Source: Syngnathus acus (taxonomy: Eukaryota; Chordata; Actinopteri; Syngnathiformes; Syngnathidae). Taken from it: a stretch of 64,000 nucleotides of DNA. Both the position numbers and the translations under genes were made by a program. The notes beneath the pieces are model-generated. The model had not been told where the DNA came from and did no database searches. It worked only from the letters and a program-made list of their open reading frames with translations. How positions within the stretch are numbered: the first letter of the stretch is position 1; the number at the start of each line of letters is the position of its first letter. Shown here piece after piece: positions 12,501 through 23,267 of the stretch. The stretch covers positions 16,420,193 to 16,484,192 of the forward strand of contig NC_051088.1 in the NCBI RefSeq assembly GCF_901709675.1, read 5' to 3'.

Positions 12501-15500
12501 CACTTTGAGAGCTTCCGCCATTCTTCATTGCACGGTTCCCTGCGATGTTGTGGAAACATTGCTCGGAGCTTCTGGTCCATATGATAGCATCACGCACTTG
12601 ATTTTGGATTTGGCATCTTCATAGCCGTGTCAAGTGTCTTAGCACCTACATTCAAATTTGGTGACCGTGACAACTTTCCATAGGTGCTCTATTACATTAG
12701 CTTATGGTGACTTTGGCTTCTATTTTTTTTTTCTTTTTCTGTAGCTTCTGGCCTCCTGCATTCATATTGGTGGATTATTTGATCAATGTATAAACTGGTG
12801 CACTTAAGTGGCAAGCACTAACGGCCCATTTAATTTCCTCTTCCTTGTCTGCAGGTATTGGCTATGCCTCAATCGTGATCGTCTCCCTGCTGAATATCTA
12901 CTACATAGTGATCTTGGCCTGGGGTCTGTACTACCTATTTCAGTGCTTTCAGCCTGAGCTCCCCTGGGCCAAATGCAAGCAGCCCTGGAACACAGAATAT
13001 TGTGTGGAGGACACGGTTCGGAAAAACAAGTCCCTTTGGCTGATGGCCAACGTTACCAATTTTACCTCCCCTGTTACAGAATTCTGGGAGTGAGTATTGA
13101 CTGACTGGCTGTTATTTGTCAAATTCTCTGACCAGTGTCATAAAAAATGAGCTGCCAATGAATATGCAATGTGCATCCCGCGCAGACGTAACGTCCTGAG
13201 CATCTCCTCTGGGATCGAAGAAATCGGGCCCCTCAAGTGGGATCTGGCCCTTTGCTTGTTGGCGGTGTGGGTTATCTGCTTCTTCTGCATCTGGAAAGGA
13301 GTCAAGTCCACTGGGAAAGTGAGTGGGATGTGGTCTATGATGATTATTGTTTTTTTATTTGGTCTCCCCTAAACTGGGTCAGGACAGCAAAGCAAATGAA
13401 CTCTCCTATAAGTATTACCTGTATGTGATCGCTGTTTTGAAAGCTCGACTTATCTTGTGCTGTATTCTGAACACAGTTGACTAAAAGGCTACGCCTGGCA
13501 ATGATATAAGACAAAACTAATGGCATCTTTGTCTGATCTAGGTTGTGTACATAACAGCAACCTTCCCGTTTGTGATGCTGATTGTGCTGCTCGTACGAGG
13601 AGTGACCCTGCCGGGGGCATCAGAGGGCATCAAGTTTTACCTTTACCCCAACCTGACTCGCCTGCAGGACCCAGAGGTAACGCTGGAAATGTCTTTGTGC
13701 GTTATCCACAAGCAGAATTTAATATTCAGGTTACAAGTTGGGGATTGTTTATGGACAAATCTTGCAGTTTTTTTTTTTTTTTTGCTCACATTTGCAAAGA
13801 ATTATTCAAATGAGTCCAAAATTAGCAAAAGGGAATTGTCAATATTTTTTAATATTATTTGTTTCTGCATAACAACACTTTTTGGGGGGCTGCTGTTACA
13901 GATTAATTGCATTTCAATTTGTTTCAATAGAGTTAATTAATTTGATATATGTTTAGCCACCTCGGGCCAAACCGATATGGATTTTAGAAGTCCGAGTCTG
14001 ATATTTGCGGAATAAAATTTCAATTGTCAATAATTTGGCTGTTTAGTTAAAAACTAAAAAATCTAACCCTTAACACTTACAATGAAGATATGACTTACAT
14101 TTGGCAATACTCTCGTTCTGTGGTAAATTCATTTCAATACTTGGGACGTGTTAGTCACCAAGTCCTCTTGTTCCAACTCAAAGGTGTGGATTGACGCGGG
14201 TACCCAGATTTTCTTCTCCTACGCCATTTGTTTGGGTGCCATGACATCGCTGGGGAGCTACAACAAATACAAATACAACTGCTACAGGTGAGCGACAGCT
14301 CCTCCGGGAGAGGGAGGGGGGCGGCTGGGCAGTAGTGATGCGTCTCAGACGACTACGTAAAAAGAGAATGGGAACTTCGGTTCCGTCTGTGTTCATTAAC
14401 AACCTTCATGACATATGTGTGACATAGGGACTGTTTGCTGCTGGGAGTCCTCAACAGCGGCACCAGCTTTGTGTCTGGCTTCGCAATATTTTCCGTCCTG
14501 GGCTTCATGGCACAAGAACAAGGGGTGGACATTGCCGATGTGGCAGAGTCAGGTACGAGGGTTCGAGGTGCTGCTGGCAGTAGCGATGGTAGGCGCTGCT
14601 GCCAAACAGAAAAGACAATTGGAGATTTAGCCCCACAAAAAAAAAAAAAAATTAAGAAACGGATCGGCAATTGCACACTCCTTGAAAAAAAGAAAAAGCC
14701 CGAAAGAACTGTGTGATTCCTGCTTCACTCTGCGAAGGGCAGATTTCACGGTGTGGGTCAGGTGCCAGAGGATTGGCTTGACATCACTTCAACAAGCAGC
14801 TTCCCTTTTGCGTCCTCGTGTCCCACATTCAAGCTGCTCGTGTCCTGTTGTAGCTCAGGGACACAGCTAAGAAGATTGGGCCTCGCGTGCAATCATTGGC
14901 CATGAGCTCCTCGCTGCCAGTGATGCTCCTCTTCCTCCTCCTCCTCCTCCTCTTCCTCTCAGTTCTGTTAACAAGCTGCGAATCGCCAGAGGTGGATGAC
15001 ATCCGTTTTGGATTTCTTTTCTTTTTCCTTGATTGAGATGTCCTGCCTTTCCGTATGCTCGCTGCTGTAGTTAAATCAACTCTTGCTTGGCTTCAACCCC
15101 AATGCAGTCTCGTGACCTCAAATGACACGATCATGGCTGTATGAGTGTGATGGCTGTACGTACACGGTGTTTTTATTTTCCTCTTGAACGAGAGCGCAGC
15201 GGTTTGATGATGCTTAAAACCAAGTGGACTCTTGTCATGTGACACCACACAACCTCTTTACCACCCACTTCATTTAATTTGTTCTGCAGTTCACCAAGTC
15301 ACTCGTATAGCTGCTAACAGGTTTATTAGCACATGATGTCAGATACTTTGAAAAATTAATCATATGTAGTATGTGCCCATACCTTACGTCGAAATGTACT
15401 AGATGGAACAATTGCTCATTGCCAACAGCTTCTTAAAATAATCACTCTCCTATATTAGACAATTTTGCCATAATAATGAGAATACTGTAAAGTATATTGT

Positions 15501-18500
15501 ATGTGGATTCCAAACACAATACAGGGTAGAGTTTTTTTTGCTGCTGTACGTTGGTGAAGGTGAGTTACTTAATTGTGTTTAGCTGAGTTGCCGATTGTAT
15601 GTTTTTTTTTGCAGCGACATTCTCAATTCATTCTCCTCTTTCGGCCCAAAGAAAATAGTTTGCTCAATTATTTTAATCATGGGGAAGGAGCAACCCACTT
15701 GGCCGCATTTTAGCAACTGTCAAAAAGTCAGGAAGTATTCAGCTGTGTATTCTTTTCATGTTGAAGAGCATATTTGTCATACCTGTCGGGTTGTTATGCT
15801 GTATCGCTTGTTGGGTATGCATTATCTGTCTTCCTTGTGCACTGCTTTGTCAGAATTTCCATTTGTGGACTCAGTAAAGGTTTATCGTATTCTCCGGTGC
15901 CAAGTTCTCAGGATAAATGCCATACGATGGCCAGTGTGTTTTCCGACGATGAATAGGAGCTGAGTAGTTGACATGAAAGCGCTGTTGTGAATGATGGCCT
16001 AGATCGGTGAACAAAATGGGTTGCGGCTTTCCACGATATTGGTATCATCACACACACACATTGCTTTGTTCAGTTGTAAATGTAAGATAGTAAAAGCTTG
16101 AGTCATGTTTTTATTCCAGTACTATATTTTAAGATCTAACGAAGGTGGAGGTGTTGCTTAGCTCCGATGCATTTCTTTGAAGGTGCGTTTTATGGACAGT
16201 ATGAGTGACTAGGTGAACTATATGACTAATTAAAACCCAAGTTAATGTATAAACGGTCTGTTTCAATGAGGCTGAGTTTGTGTTGCTTTCATTATGACTA
16301 ATGTTATTATCTTTATTGCTTTCCTGCAAGTTAACACCTACCGAACACAAAAGCGTCTGTTGATATTCATAGTGACTCAGCTCGCAATGCAAACATTTTT
16401 TTTTTTTAAACCTTTGAGCTGTTCGCTAGATGAGGTCATACTTCCTGTATAGTTGAGAGGGTGACAAACCATGTTCAGCCTTACTATACGTGTATTTTTT
16501 TTTTACTCCATTATGCTTGTCGTCCAATCTTAAATTAGCCAAGCGTTGTTAACGCTGTCCTTTACCCCCTCTCCTCCCCTTCCCCAATCTGTTTTCCCTC
16601 CAGGTCCCGGCTTGGCTTTCATCGCTTACCCTAAAGCAGTGTCCATGATGCCGTTGCCAACATTCTGGGCCATCCTCTTCTTTATCATGCTGCTGCTACT
16701 CGGTCTTGACAGCCAGGTATGTGCTCAATGTATGACATACGGTAGATGGCGGAAAATAGAGTACGATTTTTTTTTACTATGTAAACATTAGTATTTTTCC
16801 TCCACTCTTGATAAAACCAAAAAATGATCATATATTAAATTGGTAAACTCTGGATAATGTCTATGAACCGATCTTTTTGCTTTTGCAGTTTGTTGAGGTG
16901 GAAGGACAGATCACGTCCATTGTGGATCTGTATCCGGCCCTCCTCAGGCAGGGTTACCGGCGAGAGATCTTCATCGCCATCATGTGTTTCCTAAGCTATC
17001 TCCTGGGACTCGCCATGGTAACCAAGGTAAGTCCTCATTTTTAGCCTGTGTTGATTCTATTTGGAGAAGCAAAAGAGACTCTCGGTCACGTCACCGACTT
17101 TCCGCTGGCCTTCGTGTTGCGACCAAATATGGCTTGCTACATTTTCTCTCCTGGCATTCTTGCGCATCCTAGAATGGAACAGTTGGTCATCTTGCACGTA
17201 CTTTCAGCACCTGTTGAACTCTGCTTCAGCCGGTCGGGCACTGACATTCTTGTGCTTAACATTCGACATCCCGGCCTACCCGTTGTTTCCAACTCTCTTC
17301 AGTTGCACACACTCAGATTGATGCCACTATTCTTCTTCCCCAGGGTGGCATGTTCGTGTTTCAACTCTTCGACTACTATGCAGCCAGCGGTGTGTGCCTT
17401 TTGTGGGTTGCATTTTTTGAATGCATCGCTGTAGCCTGGGTTTATGGTAAGTGGACGTGACTTTGATTGGTTTCTGTGAGTTGTTTAGCAAAGTAATGAT
17501 CCCAAAGAGTTGCAAAAACACAAATGAACTCTGCGCCCTTGTGGGTTGGGTCACACCAAGGAAAGATGGTGTGGATTTAATGAGCACAAGATCACATTAG
17601 CAAGCATAATGAACAAAAGACATTTTAGGAGATTTGTTGTACTGATGTGCAAATGTTTGGCCGTCCAAAGTAAGACTTAAGTGTTTCATTATTGTGCTAC
17701 GTTTTCATATTGGAGGCCATTTCGCAATAACAAAAGATTTCCTCCCATCAATATGTGTCAGGAGTTGATAATTTTTACGATGGAGTTGAGGATATGATTG
17801 GCTACAGACCAAACCCGTGGATGAAATGGAGCTGGACCATCATCACACCAGTCCTCTGCATGGTGAGACCATCACTGTCGTCATAACCTTCCTACCATGA
17901 AACCTGGCCAATGTCAGACTTTGAACTATAAAACCCGATTTGTGTTTGCCCCTCAGGGCTGTTTTGTCTTCTCGCTGGTCAAGTACAAGCCTTTGACCTA
18001 TAACAAAGTGTACAAATACCCTGACTGGGCCATCGGCCTGGGCTGGTGCTTGGCCTTGTCCTCCATGATCTGTATCCCCATGGTGATGGTCATCAAGATC
18101 TTGCAATCTGAAGGACCCCTCATTGAAGTGAGTGGATACAAAGTGGGGATGTGAGCAACATCCACATCTTTACATCCTTGCAAATGAAGTTACAGAAAAA
18201 TGGTGAAGATATGGCTCTCAACGCAACTGACGCTGTAAAACTAAAAGCAACTCTAATGTCAAATCCAAAATGATTCATGACAAAGAAGTCTGTTGCATTA
18301 TTTGCTGTGCAGCAGGAATAACATATTCCTGGTATTCAGGTGTAGAAATAAGTTACATGAAAAGAATACCTCTCCTTCCAGGAAGTTATAAACAATGGTG
18401 TGATGCTTCTGTCACGATCGCCGGCCTTCACCTACATTTTGCTTCATAAATAATCAGTCAGTGGTTCGCAAACATTTTACACCAAGTACCACCTCAAAAA

Positions 18501-18769
18501 CTAATTAGCTCTCCAAGTGTCCCCAAAATATTTTTTCTGTAAATTGCATTTGATGACTCTATTGAAGACAGTGATTGCTGGCTAAATGTTTGATGGCCTC
18601 TTTCCCGCAGCGGATCAAAGCGGTGGCGGCCCCGGCAAAGTCAGGCGTGAGCTCCCGGCCCAAAGAGTACATGGTGCCGAAAAACAGCGAGCTGACTCAG
18701 CCCCTGGACCCCAATGGGAACAGCGGCTCCATCAAGCCCACCCACACCATTGTAGAAACAACCATGTGA
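9549..18769 (+). CDS. slc6a6: Sodium- and chloride-dependent taurine transporter (SLC6A6/TauT)
   Basis: Plasma-membrane symporter that takes up taurine with Na+ and Cl-. The 13 coding exons are 9549-9777, 9864-9998, 12855-13089, 13186-13318, 13542-13676, 14184-14287, 14428-14552, 16604-16716, 16889-17026, 17344-17446, 17762-17862, 17957-18127 and 18611-18769. They total 1881 nt, or 626 aa (human is about 620). All introns are GT-AG and in phase. The SLC6 TM1 signature [16 protein letters not shown] sits near residues 60-80, and the first ATG gives a TauT-type N-terminus ([12 protein letters not shown]). The large extracellular loop has N-glycosylation sequons (NKS, NVT, NFT). The core [18 protein letters not shown] and [10 protein letters not shown] blocks are intact, as is the tail ending [10 protein letters not shown]. 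The overall match is closest to TauT, not to the GABA or creatine transporters. Which teleost copy (a or b) it is was not resolved. Confidence 0.96.
10450..10525 (+). mobile_element. Short decayed hAT-like terminal fragment in slc6a6 intron 2
   Basis: The stretch 'ggcgggccagatccagcccagg' and its flanks resemble the right end of the hAT-type element at 19678-20015 (gcgggccttatctggcccaggg then ttgattttgaca). It is much more diverged and has no clear target duplication. Confidence 0.3.
11735..11957. mobile_element. MITE-like element with imperfect terminal inverted repeats, slc6a6 intron 2
   Basis: The left end reads CCCGTTATATCCGGACTATA and continues AACCGC. The right end, reverse-complemented, reads CCGTAATTCCCAGACTATAA and continues ACTGC, so about 25 bp are inverted-repeat matched with a few mismatches. 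A second internal copy of the same motif (CCAGACTATAAACCGC) lies at about 11803-11818. The length of about 220 bp and lack of coding content fit a miniature inverted-repeat DNA transposon. Its superfamily was not determined. Confidence 0.6.
14927..14962. repeat. CTC/CTT-rich trinucleotide tract
   Basis: Short imperfect pyrimidine (CTCCTC/CTT) run in the intron between slc6a6 coding exons 7 and 8. It is a simple repeat with no coding value. Confidence 0.7.
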
Positions 18770-20480
18770 GCGCTCTCTGTGAGAGGAATAAGATTCATGT
18801 GCTTTTCCTGTTCTTATCGTATTCGCTAACGTCGGTAGGTTTGCGTTGACCACCTTAGAGACCCTGTGGTTCCATATCTATGAGGAGAATTCTATATTGA
18901 TGTGATTTTGGCTCTCGATTTTTTACCATATCAATATTGTTAATGTTTCAGCTGTCGTTGCAGTAGTTGGCACTGATCGTAGGCAGTCCAGTATTTTCCA
19001 CATAGAACATGTTCAATGTTTACTACCTTTCTTCTTGTTGATTCCGGAGAGATGAGGAATTTTTGTGTCGGGCAAAGAAGCAGGAATGAAACGTCTCTTA
19101 AATTCAGCAGACTTAATGTGTTGTTAAAAAAAGGTAGGCGATGTGAGAAGATCCTCGGTGACGGCGGCCGCTTTGTTACTGAGCTAATTTGTCACATTCA
19201 TCTGAATCTGAATGAGAATATATCGTTCATAGATGAGCTCACATCTGTTAGAGTATATCTTATCCATTTAAACATATACTAGACATTTTACTCTGCTTTG
19301 GTTGAAGGCCTTGGCCAAGTCTAGGTGCATTCATATGAAGCTCCGTGTTAATATAAAAAAAGAACAAATATGATCAAAATCACAATGATGAAAAAGGCAT
19401 TTTAGATTATATGTATATTGCTTTTGTGACTGCAAAGGTCAGTCCCAGTGCTTTTTATTTTTTATTTTTAAAAACCTCTGCACTTTATTGCTGTTTCACC
19501 GTTATTGTAGTGTTTGTTTTGACTGGTGCAGTGTGTTGCTGTAGAACATGCAACATGTTTCAACAGGAAATATTTTACTATATAAATTGTCAAATTTATC
19601 AATGTTAATGAACCTTCGTCCATAGAACCGGTAGGAATCTAAAAAATTACACCTTGGTTCATGCATAATCCGTAAAGCAGGAGTGTCAAACTCATTTTTG
19701 TCGCGGGCCGCATCGTAGTCATAGTTTTCTTCGGGGGGCCATTATGACCATCAACGCCTTTTATTATATACAGAATTGGCTACACAAAAAACTGATGAAT
19801 AATTAGGTTTGAAACTAAGAGACTAAAACTGTTCAAATATTTTTAAAAGATGAATCGTAACAAACATTTTTAGCAATATCTATTTCTTTAAAAGTGAAGA
19901 CAATTTGTAGTTTTAGTATTGACAAATGATGTCGATGCACAATTTGTCTTCGGGGGCCACATAAAATGACGTGGCGGGCCTTATCTGGCCCAGGGCCTTG
20001 ATTTTGACACCTATGCCGTAAAGTAATCCTGCAAATAGAACTGTGCTTTCACAAACCCCCCCCCCCCCCAACAGCTCATTTCAACAGCAGACATTCTTGA
20101 TTATGCTTCGTTTTTAACATTGACTTTAGCCAGTTGTATAGTAGAATTGCAATTGTTTGTAAATCACATATGCCTTTTGTAACAATTTTGTACATCATAC
20201 AAACATCACGACTGATTGGTAACAACTCATCAATGTGTTTTAATTGTGCAATATTCAGTGTAGAAATGGCAACTTGTAAATGTTCAATGTTATGAATTAA
20301 CCAGAATTAAAATGCAATACTGTATTCAAAAAAAGCAACAACTCATAAATGAGTCGAACTTGCAGTTTCATCCACTAAAAATCTAAATGTACCAAAGTAT
20401 GTAACTCACATTTGTCTACGTTTGGATACACATTGCATCATTTCCACATAGACTACAATAAACACTTTCTTGGACATATT
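18770..20480 (+). other. slc6a6: slc6a6 3' untranslated region
   Basis: After the TGA at 18767-18769 there is no further exon. Candidate poly(A) signals are ATTAAA near 20305 and AATAAA at 20457-20462, giving a 3' UTR of about 1.5-1.7 kb. It contains the complete hAT-type insertion at 19678-20015 and a C-homopolymer at about 20056-20069. The real cleavage site is unknown. Confidence 0.5.
19678..20015. mobile_element. Non-autonomous hAT-type DNA transposon with 8-bp target-site duplication
   Basis: The element is 338 bp with terminal inverted repeats: the left end is CAGGAGTGTCAAACTCA and the right end, reverse-complemented, is CATAGGTGTCAAAATCA. It is flanked by perfect direct repeats CCGTAAAG (19670-19677 and 20016-20023), the 8-bp duplication typical of hAT insertions. 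It encodes no transposase and includes paired 'gcgggccgcat' and 'ggcgggccttat' sub-terminal blocks seen in a common vertebrate hAT family. It sits inside the likely slc6a6 3' UTR. Confidence 0.85.
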
Positions 20481-22204
20481 TGATCATTATTTTCTACTAT
20501 ATAATTCAATTAAAATAGATGTTTTATTACGTAGATCAATTTATTTTATGTGGAATACTGTACAGGGAGAGGAAGAGTTGTTTATGAACCGTTTTATAAC
20601 GCACGCTCATTGTGGTGTTTTTATTAATTACGTTATGTTTCCCAAGTTTGCACAGGTATGCTTAACATCATCAAAACTGAGTAGACTATGGAGTGTCATA
20701 GTAAAAAAAAAACTTTGTGAAAAAAATACAGCCTGACCACCAATGAGCAAATTATTAATGCTCTTTGACAATTGCCATGAAAAAATAGAAGAGGGATTTG
20801 CAGAGAGATTCAAAGTTTTAACAGGAAATATTTTGCTGGACTTGTACAGGAAACGTAATGGAGAAAATGGAGGAAGTAAAGATTGATACAGTGTCCGGAG
20901 CAATGAGACACAAGAGGAATAAATAACAGGCGCAGTGATGGACAGACAGCTCCACCAGCAAATCCATATTCATCTACTTCATGTCCAGATCAGCAGCGAA
21001 AAACCTCCAGGCAGCTTTTTGGTAGGCCGCAAAGTAACTACTTTCTTATTCGGGCACCAGGATGCCATCATCAGCACCCTATCCTACAGAAAATGCCAAG
21101 AAAACCAAATGTACAATGAAAAGGCCTACCTGCTCTATTCAGAAACTTTGTGACATACCTTTGTGAAAGTTCTTTTAACAAATCTTAGTCCATTGTAATC
21201 ACGTATTTATTTCAAATGTAATGTGGCAGAGTAAAATGCTGAAAACAATTCTCATTGTTCTAATACTTCTGGACATAAATAAGTCAACCAGCGCAGTGGC
21301 TGGCCTGATAAAGGGCTCTGCTTAATGTTCCCCTCCTATTTTAAGTACCACGTTAATCTTTATGGGAACCTGTTTTCACCCTTATTGTCACTCATACAGC
21401 CCTTCACACTCCCTGCTGTAGCTCAGTGACACTTGACCTAAAAGTCAAGTATATGACCCTCGATATATCTAACCCCATCCGTCAAGCGGGAACTTGTCTT
21501 GCTGACAAACAAGGGAAGGAAGGCATGAGACACGCACAAAGCCGCACGCGCACGACACGAATGCAAACACCCACGCAGCACGATAACTACAGATGGACTT
21601 TGACCATGCCCAGCTCGATGAAAATACTCAGTTTGATTAGAGCACTGTTGAATCGGAGACAAACTTCATGAACTTACTTTCCGAGTGTTATTTCAGGCAA
21701 AAGCAGAAAAGTATCCATTGAAGCAGTGAGACTGGTACCACCAGTAGTGCGTGAATGAATAATTGAATTACTAATTATGAATAAAAACTACATTTAAGCA
21801 TGAATTACAGTCACACAAGGGATTCGTCCGAGAAACGTGCAAGTGGGGTTTTATGAACAAGGCGTTAAACGTTCAGGTTAAAGAAGCAGTCCCCAAAACA
21901 ACTCATATTTCATAAGCAAATAGTATAAATTCATATATTTGTCTACAAGTATCCCTGGAAAGTTCAAAATAGCATAATACAGCTTAATCTTTTAAATTGA
22001 TTTAGCCTTTGCAGCAATGTTTTGTTCAATACAATGCCTTTATTTTAGTATACAGTCATAGTAATAAATTGCACTGATGGCTAATAATAATTACCAATAA
22101 TTATGTCTAGTAATATTTTGGTGGGTAAACGGCTGGCCTCTGGACCAAGAGCCACTAAAAGAGCACTCCCCCTACGGAACCAAAAAAAAAACACTCACTG
22201 GTTT
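20481..22204. other. Intergenic spacer between the slc6a6 and grip2 3' ends
   Basis: The two genes converge here, slc6a6 on plus and grip2 on minus. The spacer is AT-rich, with no recognisable exon, RNA gene or complete repeat. The short frames found here lack similarity or splice context. Confidence 0.6.
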
Positions 22205-23267
22205 TAAAAACAATTTATTAAAAAAACAAAGTACATCTTTCCATATACATAATAGAAAATAAATACACCACATTCTGTATAACTTAGGCAAAACATTTTA
22301 CGTGCATGAATTGGAAATAAAAACAGTTTACACCAAAATAGCATCAGAACATTTGATTCATATATAAAGCTTTTAAAAATAGGCCTCTGTAGACATTTGA
22401 TTGTTTGAGAAGAATTGACATGCTGACACTGAGGGGCTCGAAGGCCGTGCACACAGCAGCCAATACAGGATGTCAATGCTTCATTTAAACTGGACGGCTA
22501 TTTAGGGGGGGGGGGGTCACTCTCACAACAACCCCATGGAGGTAAACAAGACATCACACCACTTCTGTTAGTTAATAAGTCACTTGCTGAGGTCGTGCCA
22601 GCAACATGGGTCAGGTGGTGGTCCCAAAAAATAAACAGTCACACAAAGAAAAGTCCGAGAATTCCCATTAAGTGTAAATGTGCGTGTGGTGATGCTGAGA
22701 AAGGTGACAAAAAAGAATGGCACAATATTGGCTGCGATAAACGTGATGCTGAGAAAGGTGGAGAAAAGAATCCGACAATATTGGCAGTGATCCCTCCCAA
22801 GGACGTCCCCGAGAAAAGCAAGCAAGTGTGATTAACATATACGATGTAACCTTTTATGAAGCTTGACTGGTAGTGGCAGTGAAAATTCTATTTGGAGCAG
22901 TCCGGTTCTTCTGTATGGAAACATGGGCGGCGAGCCAAGAAAATAACTGCCAAATGCACTATGAACCTTAAACGTCCTAACACCCTGTGCATATAACGAA
23001 TTAACTGCATACTAGTGTGGATAAGTCAATTCAAGAAATAATTGTGGCTATGTGCTCCGGTGAATAATGGCTGCTGTGATATAAAGCTTTGCAATGTGCT
23101 AGTGGGGAAGGAGTGCCCGTGAACTGGAGCCCCCTCTGAAAAGCATCATGTGAACATTAACACCGGTCATGAACGTCCGGCAGGTGCAATGTGACCGAAA
23201 GGAGTGTGCGAGTGATGTAATGATGGGAGTGTGTACGTGCGAGGTGCCAGCCCGTCTATGTTTGTGC
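22205..23267 (-). other. grip2: grip2 3' untranslated region with poly(A) signal
   Basis: It follows the grip2 stop codon (complement 23270-23268). On the minus strand an AATAAA hexamer lies at complement 22214-22219, which fits cleavage near 22.2 kb and a 3' UTR of about 1.05 kb. It contains a G/C homopolymer (about 22505-22515) and an imperfect 54-bp-period duplication (22689-22790). The 78-codon plus-strand frame here is produced by that duplication. Confidence 0.6.
22689..22790. repeat. Imperfect two-copy tandem duplication, period about 54 bp
   Basis: The block 'gtgatgctgagaaaggtg' begins at 22689 and again at 22743. After each copy come an A-rich stretch, 'aagaat', and an 'acaatattggc' block. 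The copies have diverged by several substitutions and small gaps. Confidence 0.75.
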
